Assembly (NCBI RefSeq): GCF_018403245.1
Contig: NZ_BOSH01000016.1
Span: 59,138-123,137, forward strand
Direction of reading: 5' to 3'
Length of the DNA stretch: 64,000 nucleotides
Source of the DNA: Paenibacillus sp. J2TS4
GTDB taxonomy: Bacteria > Bacillota > Bacilli > Paenibacillales > NBRC-103111
Of this stretch, positions 17,356 through 27,003 are shown one piece after another. The notes beneath the pieces were generated by a model. The model was not told the DNA's origin. It worked only from the letters and a program-made list of their open reading frames with translations, and did no database searches. Both the position numbers and the translations under genes were made by a program. Within the stretch, counting starts at the first letter, position 1, and each line of letters opens with the position of its first letter.

Positions 17356-18993
17356 TTATTTATTGTATCTCTCGTAAGCTTCTTTGTATACTTTCATATA
17401 CTCGTCAAGTCCCATCTTCTCTACCGTGCTGACATATTTATCCCACTCGCTGAATGGAAGCGAGCCATTAATGAACTTGGCTTCCGTTTCATTGACGTAA
17501 GAGGTAATGTCGGAGCCGATCGATGACATGAACTCTGTTTCTTCCTCTGTATAGTTGAAGCTGCTCCATATTTCCGGTACTCGGTGAGGCTCGGCCTTCT
17601 TACCTGTTTCGATCGATTCGGGGAGAGTTTCAGAACCTTTAAAGTACTGCTCCTTAACGAATCCCGGGTAGCTGCCGCCAAGCCAAGTAAAGTATTTGGC
17701 CAGAGCCTGATCATAAGTTAAGCCGTTTGGATTGTTCGTAATTTCATCGATGTACTCCAATTTGCCGTCGGCTGTTTCGGTATAAGTGACATCCTTCTGT
17801 CCCATAAAGTAAAATTTGGCGCCTTCATCTCCGTAGAAATGATCCATCCAGCGAACCGTTTCTTCCGGATGCTCGTTTTTATCGGTAATCGCAAATGCAC
17901 CAACATGAACCATAGGCACTTTAATATGGGAGTATATTTGGTCCCCATGCGGCCCTTTCAGTGCTCCCAGCCCGATGTAACCATCCTGGTTCATCAACGT
18001 TTTCGGATTGGGCATGATGGTCGCGCCAAATACTCCTTCGCCCCCTTTGGCATACAAACTGCTTCCCTTGAGCGTAAAGATTTCGCTGTCAATAAGCCCT
18101 TCCGAGTATAGCTTGTGCATAAATTCCAGTACTTCTTTGTACCTTGGATCCGTCTTGATAAATCTTAGCTCATTCGTCTCGGGGTCTACATCGACATATT
18201 TATGGCCCAATCCACGATTCCCTAATCCCCATGCTCCTTTAATCTGATCGATCAAAGGACCGACCCCAGCTCCACTGTATGGGATTTCATCTGCCTGCCC
18301 GTTGCCGTTCAGGTCCGTCTCTTTAACCGCCTTCAAATACTGATAGAATTCCTCTATCGTTTGCGGCTCGGACATATTTAATTTTTCCAGCCATTCCTGC
18401 TTAATCCATAGAGGAGTTCCTATCAGCATGGGCAGAAACTCAGAATCGTAGAAGGAAGGGAAGGAATAAATGTTGCCGTCCGGCATCGTCAACCCTTTTC
18501 TCAGCTCAGGATACGTTTCCAGCAGCTTCTTGAAATTCGGAGCATACTCATCGATCAGATCGTTCAATTTAATGAATACTCCCTGTTGTCCGTACCGGAT
18601 CAAATCAGCGGAGCTCAATCTCGCGGAGTAGAAAGCGTCCGGGTAATCCCCTCCGGCCAAAACCAAGTTTCTTTTTTCGGTCAAATTCTCAAACGGAATT
18701 AATTGAAAATTGATTTTCATGTTGGACATTTTCTCATACTCGCTCCAAACGAGCGTCTCTTCGAATTTATTGCCATTGGTGGCCGATTTTCCGGTGAAGA
18801 ACGTCAGCTCGATAGGTTCGTTTACGATCGGAAAACCTGTCTTATTTAAATTGGATGCCACCTCCGATCCTTTATCGCCCTCTTTATTCGCGCCGCTGCC
18901 CTTGCCATCGCTGCCGCCGCCGCAGCCTGCCAGCATGCTGGTGCCAAGGGCCGCCGTTAAAGCGACAGAAGTCCATTTTCTCCACTTCTTCAT
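17356..18993 (-). CDS. ABC transporter sugar-binding lipoprotein (copy 2)
   Basis: This is the other member of the tandem pair, 545 residues, with lipobox MLAGC at about residues 20-24 and a Gly/Ser/Lys linker after the cysteine. It shares long identical blocks with copy 1, including YGQQG, LNDLIDEYAPNFKKLL and GLTMPDGNIYSFPSFYD, and the same calcium-loop motif DLNGNGQADE. The ATG at 18993 has GGGAGG upstream. Gene order from the promoter is LplB-type permease, YtcP-type permease, this gene, then copy 1. It is likely the original binding protein because it directly follows the permeases, but that is inference. Confidence 0.88.
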   Translation of the reverse strand: MKKWRKWTSVALTAALGTSMLAGCGGGSDGKGSGANKEGDKGSEVASNLNKTGFPIVNEPIELTFFTGKSATNGNKFEETLVWSEYEKMSNMKINFQLIPFENLTEKRNLVLAGGDYPDAFYSARLSSADLIRYGQQGVFIKLNDLIDEYAPNFKKLLETYPELRKGLTMPDGNIYSFPSFYDSEFLPMLIGTPLWIKQEWLEKLNMSEPQTIEEFYQYLKAVKETDLNGNGQADEIPYSGAGVGPLIDQIKGAWGLGNRGLGHKYVDVDPETNELRFIKTDPRYKEVLEFMHKLYSEGLIDSEIFTLKGSSLYAKGGEGVFGATIMPNPKTLMNQDGYIGLGALKGPHGDQIYSHIKVPMVHVGAFAITDKNEHPEETVRWMDHFYGDEGAKFYFMGQKDVTYTETADGKLEYIDEITNNPNGLTYDQALAKYFTWLGGSYPGFVKEQYFKGSETLPESIETGKKAEPHRVPEIWSSFNYTEEETEFMSSIGSDITSYVNETEAKFINGSLPFSEWDKYVSTVEKMGLDEYMKVYKEAYERYNK

Positions 18994-19099
18994 GTTTTGT
19001 CCTCCCTTTTCTTTGCTACTTTTTAATCATTTTTTATGCTATATTTACGGCGATAAAGAAAAGCATATCTCTACGACCGTCAATATACTCAAAGATTTT

Positions 19100-19981
19100 C
19101 TAACCCTTAATAGCTCCAATCATGACGCCTTTGACAAAATACTTCTGTAAAAACGGATACAACATCAGGATCGGAAGATTAGCGACAATCACTATGGCGT
19201 ATTTGATAGCTTCTGCGTCCATTACACTGTCTGACAGGGTATCCGCACTGATGTCGAGCATTTCCTGCATCTGTCCTTGAACGAGAATTTCCCGCAGAAA
19301 GAGCTGCAAAGGATATTTATCGCGATCGGTCAAATAGATGAGAGCGCTAAAATAAGAGTTCCAGTGTCCAACGCTGTAAAATAGAATCATTACGGCGATA
19401 ATCGGCATCGATAGAGGAAGCACGATCCTTAGCAGAATTTGCATATTCGAGCAGCCATCGATAGAGGCCGCTTCCTGCATTTCATACGGAATTCCGTTCT
19501 GAAAGAAGGTTCTCATAATTAAAATGTTCCAAACGGAGACTGCCCCGGGAATCACCATGACCCAAAAAGAGTTCAGCATCCCCAAATTTTTGATCAACAA
19601 GTAGGTTGGAATCATTCCTCCGCTAAAAAACATCGTAAACACGATCATTGCCGTAAATGTATTGCGGAGCATAAAATCTTTACGGGACAGCGGGTAAGCC
19701 GCCGCGATCGTCATCACCAAATTGATGGCGGTTCCAACTACGGTGTAAACAATGGTATTCCAATATCCCGTCAAAATCTCGGTATTGGAAAACACCCGCT
19801 TATACCCCACCCAGGTTAAATCCTTGGGCCACAGCCATACTTCCCCACGCATAACCGCTGCCGGATTGCTGAAGGAAGCGACCACTACAAAAACAAGAGG
19901 ATAAAGAACTATGATGGAAATGATAATGAGAAGCGTGTAATTAATAATATTGAAAATCCGGTCCGATCTCGTCTCGACCAT
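19100..19981 (-). CDS. Carbohydrate ABC transporter permease (YtcP/LplC type)
   Basis: The 293-residue inner-membrane protein has six predicted membrane segments and the MalG-type EAA loop seen as EMQEAASIDGCSNMQILLRIVLP, which contacts the ATPase. The C-terminus YFVKGVMIGAIKG is the family hallmark. It forms a heterodimer with the LplB-type permease encoded 14 bases upstream. The substrate is unknown; relatives transport complex plant-derived or uronate-containing oligosaccharides. Confidence 0.92.
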   Translation of the reverse strand: MVETRSDRIFNIINYTLLIIISIIVLYPLVFVVVASFSNPAAVMRGEVWLWPKDLTWVGYKRVFSNTEILTGYWNTIVYTVVGTAINLVMTIAAAYPLSRKDFMLRNTFTAMIVFTMFFSGGMIPTYLLIKNLGMLNSFWVMVIPGAVSVWNILIMRTFFQNGIPYEMQEAASIDGCSNMQILLRIVLPLSMPIIAVMILFYSVGHWNSYFSALIYLTDRDKYPLQLFLREILVQGQMQEMLDISADTLSDSVMDAEAIKYAIVIVANLPILMLYPFLQKYFVKGVMIGAIKG

Positions 19982-19995
19982 CTACTGCTGCCTCC

Positions 19996-20955
19996 CTACC
20001 AAAGACTCGTTTCATTGACTTTGCGGGCAATGAAATTGACACTCACCAGCAAAATAAAGTTAATAACCGAATTAAACAGTCCGACTGCGGCGGAAAAGCT
20101 GTATTGTGCTCCGATAATACCGCTTCGGTATACATGAGTCGAAATAACGTCAGAAGCCGACATATTCAAATCATTTTGCATCAGAAATACTTTCTCGAAC
20201 CCGACGCCGAGCACGGAGCCCATATTCAGAATCAGTAATATAACAATGGTGGGCATAATTCCCGGAATGTTAATATGCCATATTCTTTGCAGCCGGCTGG
20301 CACCATCCACTCTGGCGGCTTCGTGAAGCTGCGGATCAATCCCGGACAAGGCGGCCAAATAAATAATCGAACTCCAGCCCATCTGCTGCCATACGCCGGA
20401 AAAAACATAGATCGTCTTGAACCAGGCCGGTTCCGTCAAAAAGGCGATAGGCTCTCCCCCAAATACTTTGATCAATTGGTTGACCATCCCGCTTTGGGGA
20501 GAAAGAAAGATGAGAATCATCCCTACAATAACTACGGTCGACAGGAAGTGAGGAGCGTACGTGACCGTTTGAACGAAACGCCGGTATCCTTTAGACTTGA
20601 CCTCGTTGATCATCAACGCAAGAATGATGGGAACGGGAAAACCAACAGCCAATTCGTATAATCCGATTCCCAACGTATTCTTCATCAGCCGCCAAAAATA
20701 GTAGCTGTCAAAAAAACGTTCAAAATGTTTAAAGCCTACCCAAGGACTTCCCCATATTCCTTTGGTGGCAATGAAGTTTTTAAATGCAATCTGCACTCCA
20801 TACATCGGAAAATACTGGAAAATGGCGAAGTAAATAATAACGGGCAGAAATAATACATATAAACTCCAATTCTTTGTAAATCGTTTTAGGACTTGTGAAG
20901 CTTTGGATTTTTTGGTACGGTTGGTCGTGTTCATTTGAATAGAAGCTTGTTCCAA
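19996..20955 (-). CDS. ABC transporter permease (LplB type)
   Basis: The 319-residue protein has a basic N-terminus, six predicted membrane segments and the EAA loop HEAARVDGASRLQRIWHIN. Conserved LplB features include YFPMYGVQIAFKNF and the C-terminus FIARKVNETSLW. It is the first gene of the operon, divergent from the AraC-type regulator at 21256, the usual layout for these transporters in Paenibacillus. Confidence 0.92.
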   Translation of the reverse strand: MEQASIQMNTTNRTKKSKASQVLKRFTKNWSLYVLFLPVIIYFAIFQYFPMYGVQIAFKNFIATKGIWGSPWVGFKHFERFFDSYYFWRLMKNTLGIGLYELAVGFPVPIILALMINEVKSKGYRRFVQTVTYAPHFLSTVVIVGMILIFLSPQSGMVNQLIKVFGGEPIAFLTEPAWFKTIYVFSGVWQQMGWSSIIYLAALSGIDPQLHEAARVDGASRLQRIWHINIPGIMPTIVILLILNMGSVLGVGFEKVFLMQNDLNMSASDVISTHVYRSGIIGAQYSFSAAVGLFNSVINFILLVSVNFIARKVNETSLW

Positions 20956-21128
20956 ATGGTTTCACCTACTTTCTTGTTTTTCTGAGGGTGTGGCTAGATT
21001 GTTTGCAAGCCTGATCTTAGACCAGACCTGGAAAAAATGGTATTAACACTTTTTTAGATCCCTTGATTTTTTTTAGATTTCTAATGGATAGGCAGAGTAA
21101 TAAAAAACGGGAAAGTCGCGCTGTTATG

Positions 21129-21165
21129 CGAAAAAAACGAAAAAGCCGCAGCGTATGCCGCGGCT
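21129..21165 (-). terminator. Terminator-like hairpin in a divergent intergenic region
   Basis: On the minus strand AGCCGCGGC (21157-21165) pairs with GCTGCGGCT (21144-21152) and is followed by TTTTTCGTTTTTTT. The gap 20956-21234 lies between two divergent genes, so this hairpin would stop or attenuate leftward transcription before lplB. No clear promoter was identified by eye on either side. Confidence 0.7.
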
Positions 21166-21255
21166 GAACTCAGCCTTCCTGAATAGAAGACTCACAGTAT
21201 AATGAAACTACCGTTTTGAATTCACTGTCATAGAATGAAGGAGGCCGTTGTTCCG

Positions 21256-23532
21256 TTGTTGTGGTTACAAAGAAAAAACTCTTTATTTGTAAAAATCTTT
21301 TTCAGCTTTCTCATCATTATCGTATTGCTGTCTTCGTTTAACTTGCTTTCCTTTACTTTTTTTAAGACAAACATCCAGAAGGAAATTATTCAGTATAATC
21401 GCTTGATCTTACAGAATGCTGCAGAGCGGTACGGCATTCATTTTACTCGTTTGAAAACGATTTTATTCGATCTGTACTTAAACGATCAGCTCAGCTCCTT
21501 CAACAGGCAATTGCTGACGAAGAACGAGCGGGAAATCGATTATTTATTGACGGGCGAAATTATGAAAAGCCTGCAGCCGGATGTTTATAACCCGCTTCAT
21601 CACCTCGATAATATTATCGTTTTCTTTCATTCCAACGGATATGCTATCGAAAAAGAAGGGAGCAGCCAGGCCCAGGAGCTTTTTTCCAAGTTTTATGTAA
21701 GTGAAGACTATCCGTATTCTTTTTGGGAGCAGCAATTCGACCGCAAGGAAAACTATCAAATTTTGCCGGCTTCGAAATTTAATATCCATACTACCAATAG
21801 CATCGATACTCGGGAGATGCTTCCTATTTCTCTTAAAATGTCCGGGAACAACTATCAAATCGTAGCTTTGGTCGATGTGCAGAAGCTGCTTCAAGCATTC
21901 AACGGGGAAAATAAGAATGCTCATTTTATCATTCTCAATGAAGAGGGAACCGTCCTGTTCAGCTCCTCCGGAACGGTTCCTGAGCAAATCCCTTCCTTGA
22001 CTGACGACAAAGGCTATAAACTGATTGATCAACACTATTATTTTGCGGAAAAGGACGAAGAGACTCGTCTTACCTTTATGTCCGTAGTCCCTTATTCGAA
22101 TATAGCTTCACAAGTGCGGAGTCTTAATCTCGTTTTGGCGCTCATTCTTACCGTATCCATCGGGATTGGAATTGCCGCTTCTATCTTCCTGAGCCAAAAA
22201 ATCAATTCTCCGGTGAAGCAGATCATTTCTTCGATTATGGACCGCAATCCGGGCAAGCTGGATAGTACTATTCAGGAATTTGCCTTCATCAATCAGCAGG
22301 TTCATGACCTTATTCAGGAGAAGGAAGAAATCCGCAACGAGCTTATTCACAACCGGTCCTTCCTGACGAGCTATAATTACATTAACAAGCTTAAGATGAT
22401 CAATTCGGACTTAAACGAATGGAAAGAGTTTATTACAGCGGACGAGACCTTCATGATCATTCTGTATCAGTTGAAATTCCGTACGGAAGCCTTTGAGAAG
22501 CTCGACATGATGCCGGATAAGGCGACCAATTACATTCGAGAGCATATCCGTCTGATGATATCGGAGCGGTTCCAGGATTCGCACACGTTTCAGATTGAAA
22601 AAGACCAGATTCTAACCGTTCTGAGCGGAAAAATAGAACTAAAAGAGCTGCGGGAAATGCTGGAGCTGTTAAAAACCATTCTCGATGGCGATAAACAGTT
22701 CTGCTTCGCTCTAATTGCGGTCAGCTCCGTCTATAGCCAAACATCGCAATTCAATGAAGCTTACCAGGAGGTTCTCGGTTTGCTCCAACAGGCGGAGCTG
22801 CAGGACGAAACCCAACTCATTTATGAGGCAAGGCCGCAAAGCAGGCCGCTCGTTCTCGCCCCCTCCCAAGAGCAAGAGCTGTATAATCATCTGCAGGAAG
22901 GCAACGAAGCGGCTTGTCTGGCGATCATTAACCGGATGCTGGATTCGATGTTCAAGAAGCATGCGGCCTTCCATCAATACGATCAATTGGCGGAAAGCAT
23001 CGCAGCCAAAACCTTGCTCATTCTTGATGCCTATCAGCTCGATCCGGAGCTGACCGAGTCGTTGGATCAATTCGTGTCGGAGCCAAGGGAATGCTATACA
23101 TTGGAGGAATATAAGGACTATTTCGAGCAATTTATTTCGGCAGTCGCCTCTATGGTCAAATCAAAAAAAGACGAACGCGACCCGATCATCCATTTTGTCA
23201 TGGAATGGCTATCCACGAAATATAGCGAAGAAATTTCTCTCGATCTGTTGGCTGACAAATTAAATTTATCGAGCGCTTATTTATCGGTTTATATTAAAGA
23301 GCACACGGGAGTCAACTTCATAGATCATATGAATGGCATCCGGATGCAAAAAGCTAAGGAACTGCTTAGCCATACGACGTTAACGGTAACCGAGATCAGT
23401 CAGCAAGTCGGCTACCGTAACGTCACCTCATTCAACAGAATGTTTAAAAAGTGGACCGGGACCTCCCCAACCGAGTACCGTAAAAATCAAACCCTGCTCT
23501 CGGAAGGCTCGGATGTGTCCCCGCTGGATTGA
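21256..23532 (+). CDS. Membrane-anchored AraC-family regulator with extracellular sensor
   Basis: This large regulator (758 residues) joins an extracytoplasmic sensor to an AraC-type DNA-binding domain. A membrane segment (NSLFVKIFFSFLIIIVLLSS) near the N-terminus precedes a roughly 270-residue Cache-like exported domain, a second membrane segment (LVLALILTVSIGIGIAASI), a short HAMP-like stretch, and a long helical cytoplasmic region. The C-terminal 100 residues hold two helix-turn-helices (ISLDLLADKLNLSSAYLSVY and VTEISQQVGYRNVTSFNRMF, then KKWTGTSPTEYRK). It probably senses a sugar or binding protein outside and activates the divergent transporter operon. The start is uncertain: AAGGAGG lies at 21238-21244, so I prefer TTG at 21256 over an ATG at 21235. 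Confidence 0.85.
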   Translation: MLWLQRKNSLFVKIFFSFLIIIVLLSSFNLLSFTFFKTNIQKEIIQYNRLILQNAAERYGIHFTRLKTILFDLYLNDQLSSFNRQLLTKNEREIDYLLTGEIMKSLQPDVYNPLHHLDNIIVFFHSNGYAIEKEGSSQAQELFSKFYVSEDYPYSFWEQQFDRKENYQILPASKFNIHTTNSIDTREMLPISLKMSGNNYQIVALVDVQKLLQAFNGENKNAHFIILNEEGTVLFSSSGTVPEQIPSLTDDKGYKLIDQHYYFAEKDEETRLTFMSVVPYSNIASQVRSLNLVLALILTVSIGIGIAASIFLSQKINSPVKQIISSIMDRNPGKLDSTIQEFAFINQQVHDLIQEKEEIRNELIHNRSFLTSYNYINKLKMINSDLNEWKEFITADETFMIILYQLKFRTEAFEKLDMMPDKATNYIREHIRLMISERFQDSHTFQIEKDQILTVLSGKIELKELREMLELLKTILDGDKQFCFALIAVSSVYSQTSQFNEAYQEVLGLLQQAELQDETQLIYEARPQSRPLVLAPSQEQELYNHLQEGNEAACLAIINRMLDSMFKKHAAFHQYDQLAESIAAKTLLILDAYQLDPELTESLDQFVSEPRECYTLEEYKDYFEQFISAVASMVKSKKDERDPIIHFVMEWLSTKYSEEISLDLLADKLNLSSAYLSVYIKEHTGVNFIDHMNGIRMQKAKELLSHTTLTVTEISQQVGYRNVTSFNRMFKKWTGTSPTEYRKNQTLLSEGSDVSPLD

Positions 23533-23603
23533 GCCGTTGCTTGACAGTTGCGGTCTCACTGGTTGACGAAATCGCCCAATTTCTCAAAATATAGAAAATA
23601 GAG

Positions 23604-23665
23604 CGCATTTTTGCACCTTAATCATAAAAATGTCTAGATCGGTAGAATTGGGGTGTATATTTGCA
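23604..23665. repeat. Intergenic TGCA-N4-TGCA pair (array C)
   Basis: The 191-base gap 23533-23723 between the AraC regulator and comEC carries two motif copies, CGCA-TTTT-TGCA at 23604 and TGTA-TATT-TGCA at 23654, a step of 50 bp. Both continue with CCT(T/A)A. This matches the spacing in arrays A and B. Confidence 0.6.
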
Positions 23666-23723
23666 CCTAATGTTGTTTTCCTACCTGACTACAGGCACTA
23701 GTTTAATAGGGCTATATCCTTGA

Positions 23724-26306
23724 TTATGGCAGCATCTGACGGAAACGATAGCCATGCTTGCTAACGATCATTTGAATTTCTCCGTTCAAATCCGTACGTA
23801 AGACATTCACTTCGTTATTCTCCAATCTTTCCACTACAACGGGAGAAGGATGTCCATAACGGTTATTAACTCCGGCGGAGATTACCGCATGACGAGGCTG
23901 CCAATAATGGAGCCATTCTTCGGTGGTCGAAGTTTTGCTGCCGTGATGCCCGACTTTAAGCACGTCGATGGGGCGGAAATCATTATCATTGGCATATCCA
24001 GTTCCCTCTGTCTCCATATAAGAGCCTACGCCAAGTTCCCGCTCCTTCAACGAATGGAGAATATCGAACTCGCCCAGCTTCTCCAAGTCTCCGGTAAACA
24101 GAACTTTAGCTTGGAACATATCCAGAAGAAAAACGACGGAATTCTCATTCTGCTCTGCCGAATAAATAACCTCTCCCTCCTTGGTCGGATGAGGATATAA
24201 CAAGCGCAGCGATGTATGCCGATCCAGTGGGATCGTTTGACCCGCCTCAACCGCATATAACGAAATGTTTTTGTCGAGAGCGGTGCGAAATAGCTTGCGG
24301 GTTCCTTCGTTATCCTTCAGTCTTCCGTTGAACATTAGCCGATCCACAGGAATTTGCTCAATGACCGCCTGCAGGCCTCCAATATGATCGGTATCGGCAT
24401 GAGTAATCACCATCCAGTCCAGACGATGGACACCTCTTTGCTTAAGCAGAGGAACAACCAGCTTACTCCCTACCTCATATGGACGGGATCTTTGCTTCCA
24501 CTCTTCTCCCGGTTTCTGGAAGCGAATCGTTCCTCCCCCGTCAATCAGAATATTCAACTGTTCCGGGGTCCTGATCAGAATAGAATCTCCCTGCCCAACA
24601 TCCAAAAATTGGATCACACCTTCCTTCTTCCAAAAATCCGGATTATAGCCATAAACAAGCAGCAGGAAAAGAGCCGGGACAAGGACGTAAATCCGCCGTT
24701 CGCGCTTTGGAACGGGAAGCTTCCGTTCCACAGTCAGCATAGGGCCCTTCGCTGTCTGCTTCGATTGCATCCGCCGATTGGCTTCCCATACGATCGCCGC
24801 CAACAAGGCATAGTAAGCTACAATCCACCAAACAGAAGGAGAAGGCCATATGAGGTGAAACCAGTTCCAGCCATCCATCCAATCGACCAGCCGGAAGGAC
24901 AGCTCGTTCAGCTGTGTGACTGCCCAAGCCGGCCAACGACCGGCCGGTATCCAGATCGATCCGATGACAAGAGCGGCGAAGCCGGCAGGAATAATCGCCA
25001 GACTGACCATTGGAACGATAATAAAATTAGCGATCCAGGACAATAAAGAGAATTGATTGAAGTAATAAATGGAGAGTGGAAAAGAAGCAGCCTGCGCTAC
25101 GAGAGTAACCGACAAAGCTCCAGTCAAGGCAGGAAATCGATTAGGCAGAAGCGCATTCATTCGCGAGACCCCGACAATAAGACCGATCGTAACCAGAAAC
25201 GAAAGCTGAAAACTGACATTTACCAAATAATAAGGATTCCAAATCAGCATCAGCAGTCCGACCAGACTAACCAGATTAAGTCCGTCCTTGAGCGTATTCT
25301 TTCTGGCTGCATACAGCGCCATTATCGCCATTATTCCCGCGCGAATCACCGAAGGAGCAGAGCCTGTCACAATGATATAGAACGGAAGCAAAATCATTGC
25401 GGTCATCAGCTTCGTCTCTCTGGTCAATCCCATCCATCCAAGAACCGTTAAAATAGCCCCGACGAATACAGCGACATGGAGCCCGGAAATGGCCAAAATG
25501 TGAGTCAGTCCAAGCTGGGAAAATTGCTGGAACTGCTCCGGATCCAAATCTTCACGTACTCCTATTAGCATTCCTTTCATATATCCAGCTTGCTTATCCG
25601 AAAACAGCTCGTCCAGCACTCCGGCGAGTCGCGCACGAAACTGGTCATTCCAGCTTAACAGGCGAGCCACATCCCAACGGGTGCTGCCTTCTACTACCGC
25701 GCTATCCGTCCCCTTGGCGGACACTTGCCAATGAATATGCTGGTATCTTAAATATTTTCGGTAATCAAAGCCGCCAAAATTTCTAGCTTCGGATGGTTGA
25801 AACAGCGTTCCGGCCAGTTCAATCGAATCTCCCCTGCCCCATTCTGATGCCTCCTCCTGCTCGGACGGCTGCATTAATCGAAGCGAGATCTGCATTTCTT
25901 CATTGATATCCCATGTCCGATTTAACAAATCGGAACTCATGCCGCCCGTGGGGGAGGAAGTTGCCGATATGTCCCGAACCCGGACAGAGAACGAGGCTCG
26001 GTCCCCGTCCACAATAACCGGAGTAACTATTTGCCCGGATAATTGCACTTCGGCATCCTTCCATTCTTCACTGAGAAAGGAGGCATTGCGCTCATCGTAC
26101 CATTGAATATAGCTAAATGAGATGAAAAGAAGCAGCACCAAAGAAAGCGGTTGGCGTCCCGGCATTTCCAACAGCCATAAGCCGGCCCCTACTGCCAGCG
26201 CCAAGACTGTAAACATAAGCGGAATGCCCACGTACGCCAGTTGAAGCGCAGCCGCCCCGCCGAGCGTCCATAAGCAGGCGGCTATAAGCAACGGTCTTTT
26301 AAGCAT
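23724..26306 (-). CDS. comEC: ComEC/Rec2 DNA-uptake channel protein
   Basis: ComEC forms the membrane channel for single-stranded DNA during transformation. The 860-residue protein has N-terminal membrane segments around an OB-like exported domain, the central competence domain with GMLIGVREDLDPEQFQQF, GLTHILAISGLH and SAPSVIRAGIMAI, and a C-terminal metallo-beta-lactamase-like nuclease domain with FLDVGQGDSILI, ITHADTDHIGGL, LFTGDLE and VGHHGSKTST. I chose the ATG at 26304-26306, directly after GGGGGGAGGACC. A terminator separates it from comEB, so it may be expressed independently. Confidence 0.95.
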   Translation of the reverse strand: MLKRPLLIAACLWTLGGAAALQLAYVGIPLMFTVLALAVGAGLWLLEMPGRQPLSLVLLLFISFSYIQWYDERNASFLSEEWKDAEVQLSGQIVTPVIVDGDRASFSVRVRDISATSSPTGGMSSDLLNRTWDINEEMQISLRLMQPSEQEEASEWGRGDSIELAGTLFQPSEARNFGGFDYRKYLRYQHIHWQVSAKGTDSAVVEGSTRWDVARLLSWNDQFRARLAGVLDELFSDKQAGYMKGMLIGVREDLDPEQFQQFSQLGLTHILAISGLHVAVFVGAILTVLGWMGLTRETKLMTAMILLPFYIIVTGSAPSVIRAGIMAIMALYAARKNTLKDGLNLVSLVGLLMLIWNPYYLVNVSFQLSFLVTIGLIVGVSRMNALLPNRFPALTGALSVTLVAQAASFPLSIYYFNQFSLLSWIANFIIVPMVSLAIIPAGFAALVIGSIWIPAGRWPAWAVTQLNELSFRLVDWMDGWNWFHLIWPSPSVWWIVAYYALLAAIVWEANRRMQSKQTAKGPMLTVERKLPVPKRERRIYVLVPALFLLLVYGYNPDFWKKEGVIQFLDVGQGDSILIRTPEQLNILIDGGGTIRFQKPGEEWKQRSRPYEVGSKLVVPLLKQRGVHRLDWMVITHADTDHIGGLQAVIEQIPVDRLMFNGRLKDNEGTRKLFRTALDKNISLYAVEAGQTIPLDRHTSLRLLYPHPTKEGEVIYSAEQNENSVVFLLDMFQAKVLFTGDLEKLGEFDILHSLKERELGVGSYMETEGTGYANDNDFRPIDVLKVGHHGSKTSTTEEWLHYWQPRHAVISAGVNNRYGHPSPVVVERLENNEVNVLRTDLNGEIQMIVSKHGYRFRQMLP

Positions 26307-26330
26307 GGTCCTCCCCCCCAACTGCGATTA

Positions 26331-26378
26331 AAAACAAAAAAAGAACCTCCTCCCGCCTCATGGCGAAAAGAGGTTCTT
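26331..26378 (-). terminator. Terminator between comEB and comEC
   Basis: AAGAACCTC (26341-26349) pairs with GAGGTTCTT (26370-26378); on the minus strand the stem is followed by a long T-run. It would end the comEA-metY-comEB transcript just upstream of the comEC ribosome-binding site. Confidence 0.85.
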
Positions 26379-26481
26379 CCTCATCACATTATAAAAATCA
26401 TCAGCCTTGATTTTGCTGATATTCAACAGTTTCAGATCTCGATGCCCAATAGGATCGCGGGATGTCTTGACCAACCTGCCG

Positions 26482-26994
26482 TTAGTTTGTTACGTTCATT
26501 ACGGTATCCGCAGGAGGAACGTATTTATCCAGCGTGCGAAATACAATTCCTCTGGCTTGCATCAGCTCGGAAACTTTATCGTTGTCTTTTGGATAGGGCC
26601 GGTGGAAGACGATTTCCTTAATTCCGCTGTTGGCCAACATATTGGCGCACGTCCAGCATGGCTGGTCTGTCACATAGACCGTAGAGCCTTCACGATCTAT
26701 CCGGTCGGTGAACAGCAGCAGATTCTGCTCGGCATGAATGGTGCGAATGCATCGCTGCTTCTTCACCATCTGCTCTTCCCCGTCAACGGTCGCTACCTCA
26801 TACTCTTCCACCAGCATACAGCCGGCTTCCGAGCAATCCGGCACTCCCATCGGGGCCCCGTTATAAGCGGTGCCGAGCAGCTTCTTTCCCTGAACCAGCA
26901 CCGCTCCGACATGACGGCGGGAGCAGCGGGAACGGGTAGACGCCATATAGGCGATATCCATGAAGTACGTATCCCAATCTTTACGAGTAGTCAT
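26482..26994 (-). CDS. comEB: dCMP deaminase ComEB
   Basis: The 170-residue protein deaminates dCMP to dUMP for thymidylate supply. The zinc site is complete: TIHAEQN provides His and catalytic Glu, and PCWTC provides the two cysteines. SRCSRRHVGAVLV, the N-terminal strand, is also typical. It sits in the competence cluster as in Bacillus, but here metY separates it from comEA. It starts 10 bases after the metY stop. Confidence 0.93.
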   Translation of the reverse strand: MTTRKDWDTYFMDIAYMASTRSRCSRRHVGAVLVQGKKLLGTAYNGAPMGVPDCSEAGCMLVEEYEVATVDGEEQMVKKQRCIRTIHAEQNLLLFTDRIDREGSTVYVTDQPCWTCANMLANSGIKEIVFHRPYPKDNDKVSELMQARGIVFRTLDKYVPPADTVMNVTN

Positions 26995-27003
26995 TATTAA
27001 TCC

